Notes: generated from the letters alone by a model not told the origin. Positions 37,467 through 49,503 are shown, counted from the stretch's first letter. The stretch is 64,000 bases of DNA from Manihot esculenta (GCF_001659605.2 NC_035178.2:10238062-10302061), one strand, 5' to 3'. Made by a program: numbers and translations.

Positions 37467-38700
37467 GCTAGCAGCCACTAGCCAGCCCAACTTCCCCATG
37501 GATGATCATATTCGGTAGGGGATGATCCGCAAGCAAGGGATTTGTTGAAACTTGCAAAGGACAGCCAATTGCGAAGATTCAATGCTGATGGGGAATTAGT
37601 ACGCACCAAGAGAGGCTGCTTATTTGTACCACAGTGGGAGAGTTTAAGGAAGGAGATCATTCAGGAATGCCATGATTCCCTTTGGGCTAGACATCCAAGA
37701 GTCAACCACACATTAGCCCTAATTGAACAGGCTTACTACTGGCCAAGAATGAGAGACGAGGTGGAGCAGTATGTGCGGACTTATCTTGTTTGTCAATAAG
37801 ACAAGATCAAGCCGAGAAGAGCCGCTAGATTGCTGGAGCCATTGCCCATTCTCGACAGGCCTTGGGAGAGCATTTTTATGGATTTCATCATCGGCTTGCC
37901 AAAGGTTGATGGATGTGGCAATATCATAGTTGTGGTAGACCGATTAAGTAAGTATGGAGTTTTCATTCCAGCACCAGTTGCCTTCAATGCTGAAGATGCA
38001 GCCAGACTTTTCTTTAGACATGTGGTAAAATACCGGGGGATTCCACGGTCCATTGTAAGTGACCGAGATGCCCGCTTCAAAGGCAGGTTCTGGACTAAGC
38101 TATTCAAGTTGATGGATACTGATTTGAATTTCTCCACCAGCTTTCATCCACAGACCGACGGACAAACAGAACGAGTTAATGCTCTCTTGGAGATGTATTT
38201 GCGGTACTTTGTGAGTGCCAATCAAAAAGATTGGGTCCAGTTGCTTGATGTGATCCAATTTTCGTATAACTTGCAGAAGTCTGAAGCAACCAGGGCAAGT
38301 CCATTTGAAGTGGCTACAGGGCAACAGCCGCTTGCTCCTCACACTCTTGCCATTGGATATTCTGGAAGGAGTCCAAAAGCATATAAATTTGCCAGGAGTT
38401 GGCATGAGAAGAACGAATTCGCAAGGTCTCATCTTGAGAAGGCTATAAAGAAGATGAAGAAATGGGCCGATACCAAGAGGAGACATGTTGAGTTCAAAGA
38501 GGGAGACTTGGCGATGGTAAAGCTCCTCCCTCACACTGTTCGCAACTATGGCAAGGTGCATAAGGGACTGCTCCGTCGTTATGAAGGACCCTTCCCCATT
38601 GAGAGAAAAATTGGCAGGGTGGCGTATAAAGTCAAATTGCCTATCCATATCAAGGCACACCCAGTTTTTCATGTAAGCATACTCAAATCGTTCCATGGAG
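37467..38700 (+). pseudogene. chromovirus integrase
   Basis: The zinc domain is damaged: the first Cys of the expected C-x2-C reads Tyr (TYLVCQ), and a TAA stop follows at 37797-37799. The core is otherwise intact from 37830, with FMDFIIGLPKV, VSDRDARFKG and HPQTDGQTERVN supplying the D,D,E residues. The frame is continuous to 38954. Confidence 0.88.
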
Positions 38701-38765
38701 TTGATGAGGAACCAGGTAGAAGTGAGTCCCATCAAGCTCCTACCATAGTTGGAACTATTCATGCT

Positions 38766-38954
38766 CATGATGTAAAAGAAATAATTGCTCATCGAGTGGT
38801 TCCAAGAAGGGGCAATCATCCGAGCTACAAGGAATACCTTGTGAAGTGGAAGGGACTTTCCGATTCAGAGGCAACATGGGAGAACAAACTGACTCTGTGG
38901 GACAAGGAGGACCATGTGCTTGCATACTGGCAACGAGGACGTTGCCCGAATTAA
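38766..38954 (+). CDS. chromodomain at the integrase C-terminus (part of the decayed pol)
   Basis: The last 62 or so codons read VKEIIAHRVV, then YLVKWKGLSDSEATWE, the standard chromodomain core with its aromatic and WKG residues. It ends at TAA 38952-38954. In chromoviruses this domain directs integration toward marked chromatin; here it is the tail of an inactive polyprotein. Confidence 0.85.
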   Translation, partial: HDVKEIIAHRVVPRRGNHPSYKEYLVKWKGLSDSEATWENKLTLWDKEDHVLAYWQRGRCPN

Positions 38955-38967
38955 GTGGAGGAGAATA

Positions 38968-40202
38968 TGACACCTCCCCAATTTTCTCCCTAAAATCCAA
39001 AATTTTTCTCGCAGGAGATAAGCACCTTCCATGTGGGATGATTGAGGGAACAGACTGATTTTTGGGCAATTCAGGACTGACGGGCCCGATTGGCGCGTGG
39101 ACAGGCTGATCGTACCACAATCTAGGTGTCAGCAGGAAGCTAGCAGGCCTACGGAGGAGAATTGGAGCAGCGCATCGCAGTCTGGGCGCCAACATGAAGC
39201 TGGCAGGCCTACGGAGGAGAACTGGGGGGCGACACACCAGTATGGGCGCCAGAAGGAAGCTGGTTGGCCAATGGATGAAAGTTGAGGCGCCAGAGCCATG
39301 AGAGCTGGGCGCAGGAGCTACTGGCGAGAACAGTGGCAGGCAAGGATTGTCTGGGCTGAATCCGTAGGCCAACTGGGAGAGCACCAGCCCGAGAATGCAC
39401 CAGGCAGATTGGGGCACGCGGTAGGCCTACTGGGCTAAAGCAGACTGCACAGAATTAGGCCAATTCAGGCAGAAGCAGGCTAGGGCGATGGGCTGCGTCT
39501 GGCAGCCCGTTTGAGCAAATTTGGACCAATTTTCAGCCATTAATGGGCTGTCTGAAACTAGGGGTCAGTAAGTAGAAAGTCTTCAAAATACTCTCTACAT
39601 GGGCAGAAGAGCAACTTGCTGGGAAAGACAAGACAGCAGCCTATTGGAAAAGTCAGGACAGTAGCTTGCTAAGGCTGCCAAAACAGCAACTTGCTGGGGA
39701 AGACAAAACAACAGCCTATTGGGGAAGAAAAGACAGCAGCTTGCTGGAAAAGCCAAGACAACAGCTTATTGAGGCAGCCAAAGCAGAAAGACAGTAGCCT
39801 GCTAAGGAAGACAAGACAGCAGCCTACTGAGGAAGACAAGACAGCAGCCTGCTGGAGAAGCCAAGACAGCAACTTGCTGGAGCAGCCAAAATAGCAACTT
39901 GTTGGGGATGACAAGACAACAGCTTGCTGGGGGAGCTTCACCAAACCACTTGATAGATTCAATGAATCTGCTAGCTTGTGAATAAATTATTGGAAGCTTC
40001 TCTTGGAAGCTTTATTCTCAGCTACACATTAGAGAGGTACAGCAATTATAAATAGGGGTCCCTTTGAACAGATTGGGACATCAAGAGAGAGCCTTGTAAA
40101 GAGAGAGTGAGCTATTAAAATCACACTTGTAAAGCTTCTTTTACTTAGTAAACTTCTGCTCATTTGCTCATTTATCTTCCCAATTGTTTTCCTTTCATTA
40201 TG
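38968..40202 (+). repeat. 3' LTR of the chromovirus
   Basis: Starts TGACACCTCCCC right after the purine run GTGGAGGAGAA, the polypurine tract. It matches the 5' LTR over more than 1.1 kb, including the tandem repeats and TATAAATAGGGG near 40048. The end is placed at 40202 because CTACT follows; a CA at 40238-40239 is an alternative. Confidence 0.75.
39600..39940 (+). repeat. minisatellite array in 3' LTR
   Basis: Same ACAGCAGCTTGCTGG / GGAAGACAAGACA units as in the 5' LTR, with a different number and order of units and a unique AAAGCAGAAAGACAG junction near 39780. Confidence 0.8.
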
Positions 40203-40650
40203 CTACTCTTGTGCTATTCTTTTCCACTTTTTCTACACAAGTGCCATCATTTTTTTCACTTGTTGGTATGGGAGACTGACTTAGTTCATTTGAGGAGCTA
40301 AGGCCGCATGGAATTGAGGATAAACTGCAAGTTCCGTGACATACTGCGCTGGATTCTTTTTCTGGATAAGGTTTTTCTTCATTGTGTTATGGGCTGGGAT
40401 TTAATTCTCGTTTTTTCCCCCTAATTTTGAGATATCCTTAAACTACAACTTACTTTAATAAAAAAGAAACTATAACTTATTGGACTTTCTTAATGTAATT
40501 CTCTTATTTGTATTGTAAAAAAAAAGAGTTGATTTGTTGAGAAGGGCTAATTTTAGATTTCTAAACTTTATTTTAAAACCTATTTTTATTTATTTATTTA
40601 TTTTGCCTCTTTAACCCTTGCAAGGCAATTTTCCATTAAAAAAAAGAGTC
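40203..40650. other. junction between the chromovirus and the minus-strand gypsy fragment
   Basis: Contains GACTTAGTTC and CTAAGGCCGCA words at 40276-40308 that recur at 53012-53035, inside the non-autonomous element, so this is probably a scrap of the same family in plus orientation. The rest is T-rich and unassigned. Confidence 0.5.
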
Positions 40651-41078
40651 TACTAACTTGTCGAATGATGGCAATGAGTAATGACCTTTTGGATATACTT
40701 TATTCATGTTAGTAAAATCCACGCACATTCTCCATTTCCGTTAGCTTTCTTCACTAGGACCGCATTGGCGAGCCATATGGGATACTGGACTTCATTTATC
40801 AACCATGCACTCAAAAGCTTACCAACCTCTTTTTTGATCACTTGCTGCCCCTCTGGTACAAACTTTCTTTTCTTTTATTTGACTGGTTTGATGGTCTTGT
40901 CAAGAGAGAGCTTATGGGTGATGAAAGCCGGGTCCACACCTGTCGCATTTTTTGGAGGCCAAGCAAAAGTGGCTACTTGGCTCTTTAATAATTCTATTAG
41001 AAGAATCTTTGTTTCACTGGTTTGTTCAGTACCAAATTGTACCTTTTGATCATTACCTATCTGGACCTCCTTTACCAA
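40650..41078 (-). pseudogene. RT N-terminal fragment of the TAT-like element
   Basis: After a stop that follows the protease part, the minus strand reads FAWPPKNATGVDPAFITHKL, then a degenerate RT start with WLANAVLVKKANG. Stops and a frameshift near 40720-40870 break it, and similarity ends at about 40650. Confidence 0.7.
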
Positions 41079-41090
41079 GTCTGCTGGCTC

Positions 41091-41528
41091 TTACTTTACG
41101 TGAGATTCCAACTTCTCTAGCGAGTCGATGGGCATTTTTGTTTTCTTGAGGCTTCTTGTCGGGTGTCCATAACCTTCTTTCGCCAACCTCAGATTACCTC
41201 GGACCACAACGATTCCTCCTGGAGTTGGTAGCTTAAGACACATAGCGCACATATTAATAACAATACCATGATAATTTAGGACTGGGCGGCCAAGTATCAC
41301 ATTGTATGCAAATGGGATATCTACCACTGTAAATTTTGCATATAACTCTCGCCTATATTTTTCATCACCCAGTACCAAGGAAAGGTTGATTGTGCCTAGC
41401 ACTACCACGGTCTTATCTCCTAATCCCATTAATGGATAGGAAACTCTGATAAGGTTGTTTTTATCCAAACCTAACTTTTTAAAAACATTTAAGATGAGGA
41501 GGTTAACGGAACTACTTGTATCCACCAA
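41091..41528 (-). pseudogene. retroviral-type aspartic protease region
   Basis: 145-codon open frame. The catalytic motif reads VDTSSSVNLL, Ser taking the place of the Gly expected in D-T/S-G-S. It is followed by FTVVDIPFAYNVILGRPVLN. The glycine loss and the stop after SLEKLESHVK indicate an inactive copy. Confidence 0.75.
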
Positions 41529-41850
41529 TACTCGCCTTATTTCGTACCTGTTCAGGAGGATCTTAACGACTAGTGGGTCATTTTGAAAGAATCTAATCGC
41601 TTTTTCTGCAGGGTCAAACTTTACGTCTTGTTTGACCCATGATTCCTATTCCATTGACAGGACATCTTCTACTATACACTTAGTTTTTCCTTTGATCTTT
41701 TCAAGTCCTTCTGTAATGACATGTACTACTCTGGTCATTTCAAGAGATAGAGATGAGAGATTCTTTTTTAATAGAGAAAAATAATAAGAGACCGATTTTA
41801 ATTCAAATAAACAGAGAGATTTTAATGGATCTCTTGACAGTGGAATCAAA

Positions 41851-42338
41851 TGATGTTGCATAGATAAGATTAATGACATGGTCGGAATGGAGCTGCACTG
41901 TGATTGGCTAACACTTGGCAGCCACTCCGACGCTCAAATCAGTAAGTTGAAGAGAAGGACGAGTATAATGTTTAGAACTCAAGAGTAGTATGAGAGACAG
42001 TGTACCTTTGCCTTTGTGATCCTTCTCTTTTTATATTGTAAAAAAGTGGAGACAAATTTATCATTTTTCGATAATCCGGCGTGACGTGGCTGGCTACTTG
42101 GTAAGAGATATCGTCAGCTAATAGGTTGGTAATCTCATAATTACAAACCGTAACGGGATATACTAGATTATCCTTATTTAACAGAATCTTTGTGTCGAGA
42201 CTTGCCCTATTTAGGGGAGGACAAGTCTTGATGATAAATCTGGGTATTAAGGCATTCGAGTCTACTTTTTTCGGGTGAGATCATATTATTTATTTATCAG
42301 ATTTTTACCACTTGGACCTATTTTGTGATGATATCTCA
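41851..42338 (-). repeat. 5' LTR of the minus-strand TAT-like element
   Basis: On the minus strand it starts TGAGATATCATCACAAAATAGG and ends GCAACATCA. It shares TTGTAATTATGAGAT, TATAAAAAG and GAGCGTCGGAGTGGCTG with the LTRs at 24.5, 48.8 and 53.4 kb. It is followed by a leader with TTTATTTGAATTAAAATCGG, matching the leader after 49394. Confidence 0.75.
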
Positions 42339-42498
42339 TAATTTATTTTGGACGATTTTTATGTAGCATCAGATATTTATCTAAAATATTAATTTAATAA
42401 ATAGTTACCTAATAATATTAATATCATTATTAGAAATTATTTGGTGTATTTTATAATATAAGTAAAAAAAAAAGAGCATTGCCTTTTCATTTGAAAAA

Positions 42499-42554
42499 AT
42501 TCCAATTAATAGAAAATGATGCTCTTATTCCAATTAATAGAAAATGATGCTCTT
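42499..42554. repeat. 28-bp perfect tandem duplication
   Basis: Two adjacent copies of a 28-bp unit starting ATTCCAATTAATAGAAAA. Confidence 0.9.
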
Positions 42555-42813
42555 ACTTTCATTATGAAGAAGATAAATTCAATATTGAGCTATGAAGGGA
42601 TGAGAGCAAGTATTAAAAAAAAAAAATTCATTCAATAGAAACCTATTTTAAAAATTTATTTATCATATTTGACTATTTATTTGAATAAATTGAAAAAGGT
42701 TAGGTGTCATTGTCTTAATTGTGACTTGGAAAAGTGGTTTTGCTTGTATTTTCATTGAAGTATTATTATTATTTAGAAATTTTACTATTTTGTTTTTATA
42801 ATTTAATCAAATG

Positions 42814-42816
<3 letters not shown>

Positions 42817-42862
<46 letters not shown>
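42817..42862. repeat. (AT)n microsatellite
   Basis: More than 20 AT units in the spacer. Confidence 0.95.
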
Positions 42863-42863
<1 letters not shown>

Positions 42864-44754
42864 TTTTAAAAAATATATTAAATAGTTTTATCTTTTTAGA
42901 CACTCAGTTATTTAGTTTCTTTTCTTTTTAATTTATTAACTATTTAACCGTTTTGTTTATTTAAATTTTTAGTAATGTGTCAAAAACTTAAAATATACTT
43001 GTCTTTAATTAATATTTATAATTTTAAAATATAAAAATTCAGTCCTTATAAAATATTTTATTTTTATAATTTTAAAATTAAAAATCATTTAATTCTTATA
43101 ATTTACAAATAAATAACTACCTAGTATTTATAATTAATGTGATAGATTAAATAGCTAACGGTAAAAAAATAAATATACCATTTATTATATTTCTAAAAAA
43201 TTTGAATAACAAAATAGTTTTAAAATTACATAAATTAAATAATAAATTATTAAATGCTTTAAAAGAGTACTATAAAATTTTTAGCATGTGTACCTAAAAA
43301 TTAAATTTAAAAATATTAATTTTTTTACTTCTACATATACAATTAGAAAGTTATAAATACATAAAATTATTTCAATTTTTATTTTTTTTACTTAATTTTA
43401 TGATTTTATTATTTTTTAAATAAAAATTGAGGAGAAAATTAGATATTGAAAAGTAGAATTTAAAATCTTTTAAATTTAGTCAAATGCACTTATCACTGGA
43501 TTAAATTTGTGAGTATAATTTTATAATTTTATCATTAAATAATACCAATACCGAATAAATATTATCCTGTTCTGAAATTTTTAAATCTTATCTTATTAAG
43601 AATTTATATTTTTTAATACTTGGATTTATTTTTATATGTTATCTTATTAATTTTTTATAATATATTTTATTTTTTATTTTAAAATTAAATTAAAAAAAAT
43701 AAATTATTTTATTAAAAAATATTTTCTAAATATTTTTTTAGAGAATATAAGTTATTTTCAAAAACAAATGAAATCTTAATATTTTTATCTAATCAAAATA
43801 TTAATATTTAAAAATTGAACGACTAAATGATAAAAATTATTTTTTTTAGAATTAATTAACTACTATTAATAAATATAATAATTAATCGTTATTAAAATAA
43901 TTAATATTATTGATTATGATTATAAATTATAAATTAATTTTTCCTAAAAATTTTTTAAAAAAGAGAAAATTTCAATTTTCTTTCTTTGTCAAATTTTCTA
44001 AGTGTAGACCTTTAATAATAATATTATTACACATATCCTTTTAGAAAGTTAAAGTAAGTTTTCAGATTTGTAATTTTCAAAAGGTCTTTTTTTTTTCTCT
44101 CTCTCTTCTTTTAATGAGTGCGTTGAAATTTATGGATTTATTAAAGGTGATAGACAATATTCTTACCATTCTATAAAAAAAAGTATATATTATTTTTTAA
44201 ATTAAAATTAAATAATAAAAAATAAATTATTTTATTAAAAATATTTTTATAATATTTTTTTATAGAATGGTTTTATAAATTTATTTTTTAAATATAAATT
44301 ATGTTTTATAAGTAAACAGAGGTTTAGATTTAAATTACAGTTATAAGTTTTAAATATTTTTTAATAAAGCAGTTAGTTTTACTTTCAAATTAAATTAAAA
44401 AAATTTATTTAAATAAAATAATATATAAAAATGAAACGGGTGATTTAAAAAAAATGATAATTATTATAAAAAATAAGAGGGGGGAAAATGTGAGAAGAAA
44501 ATAAAACGGTAAAAACTTAGCAACGGACGAGATGGGTCCACAAGACAAAGTGGCATGGTAGCTGGCAAACCGGTCTTGACAGTCTGGTTTCTTCTCCATG
44601 TACACATCAGCCCTTGCCTTGTTCAAACTCCTCCTCCTTTTAAGCCTCACTCTTCCCTCTCAACTCCTCTGTTCTCTATCTCTCTCTCCCTGTCTGTAAC
44701 AACTCTTTCTTTTTCTTTTTTTGATCTCTCTCGAGCAAATCTTCATCGTCGGCC

Positions 44755-46967
44755 ATGGCTGAGGAGACCCAGAAGTCGGCAGCACCTGCACCGGAGACTC
44801 CTTCAACTGAGGAAGTAGTTGTGGAGAAGCCCGTTGCTGAAAAAGACCATCCACCGGCTCCTGAACCAGAACCTGAGGCACCGGAAAAGCCTGCACCTAT
44901 TGTTGAAGAGGTGGTTGCTGTTGAAGCTGACAAATCTAAGGAAACTGAGGATGTTAAGATTACCCAATCGGCTTCTTTTAAGGAAGAGACTAATGTTGTT
45001 GGTGAACTCCCTGATGCTCAAAAGAAAGCGCTTGATGAGTTGAAACAGCTTGTTCAAGAAGCACTTAATAAGCATGAGTTTACTGCTCCGCCTCCGCCGC
45101 CACCTGCTAAGGAAGAGGAGAAGCCGGCTGAGCCTGAAAAGGCTGAGGAAAAGGCGGAGGAGAACGCTGAAGTGAAGGAGGATGTGAAGGTTGAAGTCAA
45201 GGAAGAAGAGCAAACTCCTGATGCTCCTTCTACGAGTGAAGAGCCCAAAGCCGAAGAACAACCAAAATCTGCCGAGGCTGAGACTGTATCCCCACCACCT
45301 CCACCGCCAGTGGAAGCAAAAGAGAAAGAGAAGGTTGAAGTTCAAGAAGAGGAGAAGGTGGAAGAAAAAGAAGAAAAGAAAGATGAGCCACTGGCGGAAG
45401 CTGTTGTGGTCGCTGAAGAGGTGGTGGCGAAGGTTACTACTGTGGATGAGGATGGAGCCAAGACAGTGGAGGCAATTGAGGAAACCGTAGTAGCAGTTTC
45501 TTCGACTCCTACTGCTGCAGAGGAGCCAGCCCCCGCCAAAGAAGCTGAGGCAGCTCCAGTGGAGGAACCCAAAGCAGAGGAAACACCTGCTCCTCCTCCA
45601 CCACCACCGGAAGAAGTTTTCATCTGGGGAATCCCACTTCTTGGAGATGAGAGGAGTGATGTAATCCTCTTGAAATTCCTGAGAGCCAGAGATTTCAAGG
45701 TGAAGGATGCCTTCGCCATGATCAAGAACACCGTGCGCTGGAGAAAGGAGTTTGGAATCGATTCTCTGCTTGAAGAAGACCTTGGAAATGAATTACAGAA
45801 GGCTGTGTTCATGCACGGATTTGACAAAGAAGGCCACCCTGTGTGCTACAATGTTTTTGGTGCTTTCCAGGACAAGGAGCTCTACCAAAATTGCTTCGCT
45901 GACGAGGAGAAGCGTGTGAAATTCCTGCGATGGAGGATTCAATTCTTGGAGAAAAGCATCAGGAAGCTTGATTTCAGTCCAAATGGTATCTGCACTATAG
46001 TCCAAGTCAATGATCTGAAGAATTCTCCTGGGCCTTTCAAGAGGGAGCTCAGGCAAGCCACCAATCAAGCCCTTGCTTTGCTTCAAGATAACTATCCTGA
46101 ATTTGTTGCCAAACAGGTAAATGGTCTTAGCCTGTACAACCTCTTGAAGATTGATTTTTCAATATTCATTTCATTTTTTCTCGTCTTCAATCATGATTTG
46201 ATCTGGGTTTTGGTTTTTGCAGGTGTTCATCAATGTTCCATGGTGGTATCTTGCATTCAACAGGATGATCAGTCCATTCCTGACACAGAGGACCAAGAGC
46301 AAGTTCGTTTTCGCTGGTCCATCAAAATCTGCAGAGACCCTTTTCAAGTAAGTCTGAAATTTTCCCTTATCTTGGCTGATCATTAATGTCTTTCTAGGAA
46401 TCTTTCTGTTTTTTATTCTTCCTTATCTCGTCATCATCATTAATGGTTCTGAAACAGTTCTTGACTTTAATTTCCTCTTTATTGCACAATAGATATGTAG
46501 CTCCTGAGCAAGTTCCAGTTCAGTATGGAGGATTAAGCAGGGAAGGAGAACTAGAATTCTCTGTTGCTGATTCTGTAACAGAGGTTATAGTTAAGCCTGC
46601 AACCAAATATACTGTTGAATTCTCATTTTCTGAGGTGGATATCTAATATTTATCAAATCCTTCTTCAATCTAAAATGTGCAAAAATTTAGTACTGAGTTG
46701 CATAATTTGCAGAGGTGCCTTCTCTTGTGGGAACTCCGAGTCGTGGGTTCGGAGGTGAGCTATGGAGCTGAGTTCGTGCCGAGTGCAGAGGATGGCTACA
46801 CAGTTATTATATCAAAAACCAGGAAGATTAGTCCAAGTGATGAACCTGTAATCTGTGACAGCTTCAAGATTAGTGAATCTGGCGAGGTTGTTCTTACCAT
46901 TGATAACCAAACCTCCAAGAAGAAGAAGCTTCTCTACAGGACAAAGACTAAACCCTTGTCTGAATGA
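44755..46967 (+). CDS. PATL: patellin (SEC14/CRAL-TRIO plus GOLD phosphoinositide-binding protein)
   Basis: Membrane-trafficking protein that binds phosphoinositides; Arabidopsis patellins act at the cell plate and plasma membrane. Exons: 44755-46116, 46223-46347, 46493-46634, 46713-46967; 627 codons plus TGA. Residues 1 to about 285 form a disordered acidic, Lys/Glu/Pro/Val-rich tail with three hexaproline runs, the last just before the fold. Residue 289 on (FIWGIPLLGDERSD, then LLKFLRARDFKVKDAFAM) is the CRAL-TRIO N-terminal part. The SEC14 lobe follows with FMHGFDKEGHPVCYNVFG, VNDLKNSPGP, LLQDNYPEFVAKQ and FINVPWWYLAFN. The GOLD domain (about 540-620) has WELRVVGSEVSYGAEFVP and KKKKLLYRTKTKP. 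The Cys-rich insert after YGGL seen in some patellins is absent. The ATG at 44755 is the first in frame, in good context (GGCCATGGC). Closest Arabidopsis member uncertain. Confidence 0.93.
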
Positions 46968-48706
46968 GCTTCAGGAATCTAATGCCATTGTTGGGTTTCA
47001 GTTTCCAATCAATTGAAGAATGGAATTGCAGAAAATTGTCATTAAAAACAGGGTTTTTTTGGGTTTAAATTGAAATTTGTTCTATAAAGTATGGGGAATT
47101 TATTTATTAGTTTTATTTTTCTTGTGGGGGGTTGTTATTTGGTGTTGGATTGGATACAAATTACTGGTAAAGAACAATCTGGTATTGTGGAATGTGAATG
47201 TTTCTGTCTCCATTACGGACAGTGTCTCTGTTGTTATTCTTCTGTAAAATCCGTGTAAATTTGAAATGTAAAACCTTTCATCCATTTGTTACATACAGAT
47301 TAATTTCACCATTTTCCTTTGCAAGATTTGAAAAAAATGATTCAATTTAAGATGAGATTCCAGCGAGAATAGATTCATTCTGACTAAAGGAAAAGACAAT
47401 GCAGTGGGAGTTATCATTTGCTTTTTGGTGAAGCATACACCAATTCAAAATTTTCTCCCTTTTTTTGTTTTTTTATCTGTTTAGACAGCTAGCTGAAAGT
47501 GATTTTATTCTTTGGAGCCTCCTATGATTTGTTGATATTTTTCTTTTTGACATGATGAATTTTGAATTATTACAAAATAAGTCCTCCAAAAACTCTCTTT
47601 GTCTTCTATAAAGACAAATGAAAAAATATTTTCAGTTTTAGTACTTAGACCTTTTCCCTTTGAGTTACTTTTATGCAATTTGGACTAAATTTTGTACTAT
47701 TTAGCACAAATTAGCATGATTTAGATTATTGTCTTCGTCTAATAAAAAATACTCCCTCCCTTTTGAAAAAATAAATTTATCTTTTATATAAATTAAGAAA
47801 ATATAATTAATATAATTAAAAACAAGAAATTTTATAGTATTATCTTGATTAATGCTCTCAACTCATATCGTTCTATTATTACATTATTCTTTAAATTAAT
47901 AAATTATATATTTTTTTTATAGATATTAAATAGTGATAATATTAAGAAGCTAATTATTTAGAAAAAGAAAATTTACTTAAATTTAATATGAATAAAAAAA
48001 GGAAAACTAATCTATTTTTATCTGATAGGAAAGAATATATTCCAGGTCAAATTTTTTATCCTAATTTTTTTTAGGAAATCATTCTTGTCTTATTTGATAT
48101 TTGAATTTTAAAAAATTAAAATTACTTGTTAATAAAAATATTTATTTTAATAAATAAAAAAATTCTAAAAAGAAAAGTTAAAAATATTTTAATAAATTTT
48201 TAAAAAATAATAACGATGTTTAAAAACTAAACAGTATTTTTTTTTAACAGCCACCTCTTTAAGACCATTCCTCTACACGGAGACATTGGATATGCCAATA
48301 AAATTATTTTAATTTTTTTGAATTAAAAATATATTTTGAATATAAAAAATTGTTCATAATTTTATTAGAGTTTATTTAAATTATTTTTTCATAAAATAAA
48401 TCATTTAAAACAAAATACAAATATTAGTGTTAAAATATTTTTTTTTAAATTATATAAATATAAAATTTAAATTAATTTTTATAAAACTATGTAGGATATT
48501 AATTTTTTAACTGAACATTTTTAAATTAAAAAAATTAATTTCATTAATTATAAATAAAAAATTAATAAAATTTTTTTAAAATAAAGTAAATTAAATCCTT
48601 ATGAAATTCTTAATTAATAAACTCTTTTCCGCTCTAGTATCATTCATAATGCTCAATTTTGGTGGAATTTACAGCGACAGACCAGAGGGAGTTTTATCCA
48701 CCTTCA

Positions 48707-48770
<64 letters not shown>

Positions 48771-48834
48771 TTTTCTATGAAATTGCGTTGGAACAGTGAT
48801 ATTATACAATAATGATCCAAAGTAGAATATTAGT
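46968..48834. other. 3' flank of patellin and AT-rich spacer
   Basis: 46.97-47.3 kb is the likely 3' UTR. The rest is AT-rich with no gene. A long (TTA)n tract lies at about 48707-48767, just upstream of the next LTR. Confidence 0.65.
48707..48767. repeat. (TTA)n microsatellite
   Basis: About 20 uninterrupted trinucleotide units. Confidence 0.95.
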
Positions 48835-49394
48835 TGTTATCATAAAATAGAACTATATAGTAAAAATTTGATGAGTTGGTATTTGGTTCCACCTGAAAAA
48901 AAAAATACTCAAACACTATTACGCTCGATTCTTTATCAAGTCTCATCCTTTCCTGAATAAGTCAAGTCTCGACATAAAATTACTTTTATCGGCTACGATC
49001 CAGTAGATCTCTTTTACGCTTGTAATCACGAGATCACCGACCAATTAAACCTGCGAGATTTCTTATCGAATAGTTAGTCACATCATCGCCGAATTATTAG
49101 AAAATGTTATAATTAACCATCCTCTTACCGTATAAAAACTAATGATCATAGAGATAAAGGTATGCTATCGTTACATAACTATATTTGAGTTCAAAGCAAT
49201 GATAATACTCGCGCCTTTCTATCCAAAATACTGACTTGAGCGTCGGAGTGACTAATATAAGCGCCAACCACCTCACGTTCTCTCTCTTGCAGGTTACCCA
49301 ATTGCAGCATAACTTCATTCCAACAAGGCATCGACCATTTCACATCCTCTTTCTCACTGGCCAATCACTGCACAGTTTCATTATGGCTGCATCA
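48835..49394 (+). repeat. 5' LTR of the non-autonomous element
   Basis: TGTTATCATAAAATAG at the start, GGCTGCATCA at the end, with a TATAAAAAC box near 49131. Homologous throughout to 53378-53932. Confidence 0.85.
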
Positions 49395-49396
49395 TT

Positions 49397-49415
49397 TGGT
49401 TCCGATGTCGGAAAC
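49397..49415 (+). other. primer-binding-site-like sequence
   Basis: TGGTTCCGATGTCGGAAAC begins two bases after the 5' LTR, where the tRNA primer site is expected. It resembles the TGG...GTCGG pattern of Ty3 primer-binding sites; the tRNA is not identified. Confidence 0.45.
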
Positions 49416-49503
49416 TCCATTGAATTCTTTCTTTTTATTTGGATTAAAACCAGTCTCTTATTTTCTTTTCTCTTAAAAAGAAATCTCTCTTTTCTCTCTC
49501 GAA

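Larger units (their letters stand above)
31463..40202 (+). mobile_element. chromovirus (Ty3/gypsy with chromodomain), decayed, carrying a nested solo LTR
   Basis: Two related LTRs (31463-32638 and 38968-about 40202) enclose gag, protease, RT, RNase H, integrase and a C-terminal chromodomain, all on the plus strand. The order and chromodomain define a chromovirus; I do not assign the clade. It carries many nonsense codons, at least two frameshifts, a deletion at the 5' LTR-gag junction and a 2.29-kb solo LTR inserted at 34741-37031. CTACT precedes the left LTR (31458-31462) and recurs at 40203-40207, a possible target duplication, although the right LTR would then end in ATG rather than the usual CA. 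Confidence 0.88.
40650..42338 (-). mobile_element. Ty3/gypsy fragment, probably TAT lineage, minus strand
   Basis: Read on the minus strand: an LTR (42338 to 41851), a 5' leader homologous to that of the element at 48.8 kb, a short MTRVV-type gag start, then the protease region and the beginning of RT, which breaks off near 40650. Most of gag is missing between leader and protease. The protease wording (YNVILGRPVLN, then LKLPTPGG) is that of TAT/Athila-type Ty3 elements. Confidence 0.8.
42339..44754. other. AT-rich spacer and patellin upstream region
   Basis: Holds a 28-bp tandem duplication at 42499-42554, an (AT)n tract at about 42817-42862 and AT-rich foldback-like stretches at 43.6-43.8 and 44.16-44.33 kb. 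From about 44.66 kb the sequence becomes CT-rich (CTCTATCTCTCTCTCCC), a likely 5' leader of the patellin gene. Confidence 0.6.

Noticed and set aside
38100..38819. 239-codon minus-strand frame
   Set aside because: Lies antisense to the chromovirus integrase and chromodomain, which have clear motifs in the sense frame.
44803..45345. 180-codon frame antisense to patellin exon 1
   Set aside because: A shadow of the GAG/AAG/CCN-rich coding strand; its composition mirrors the sense repeats and it has no domain.
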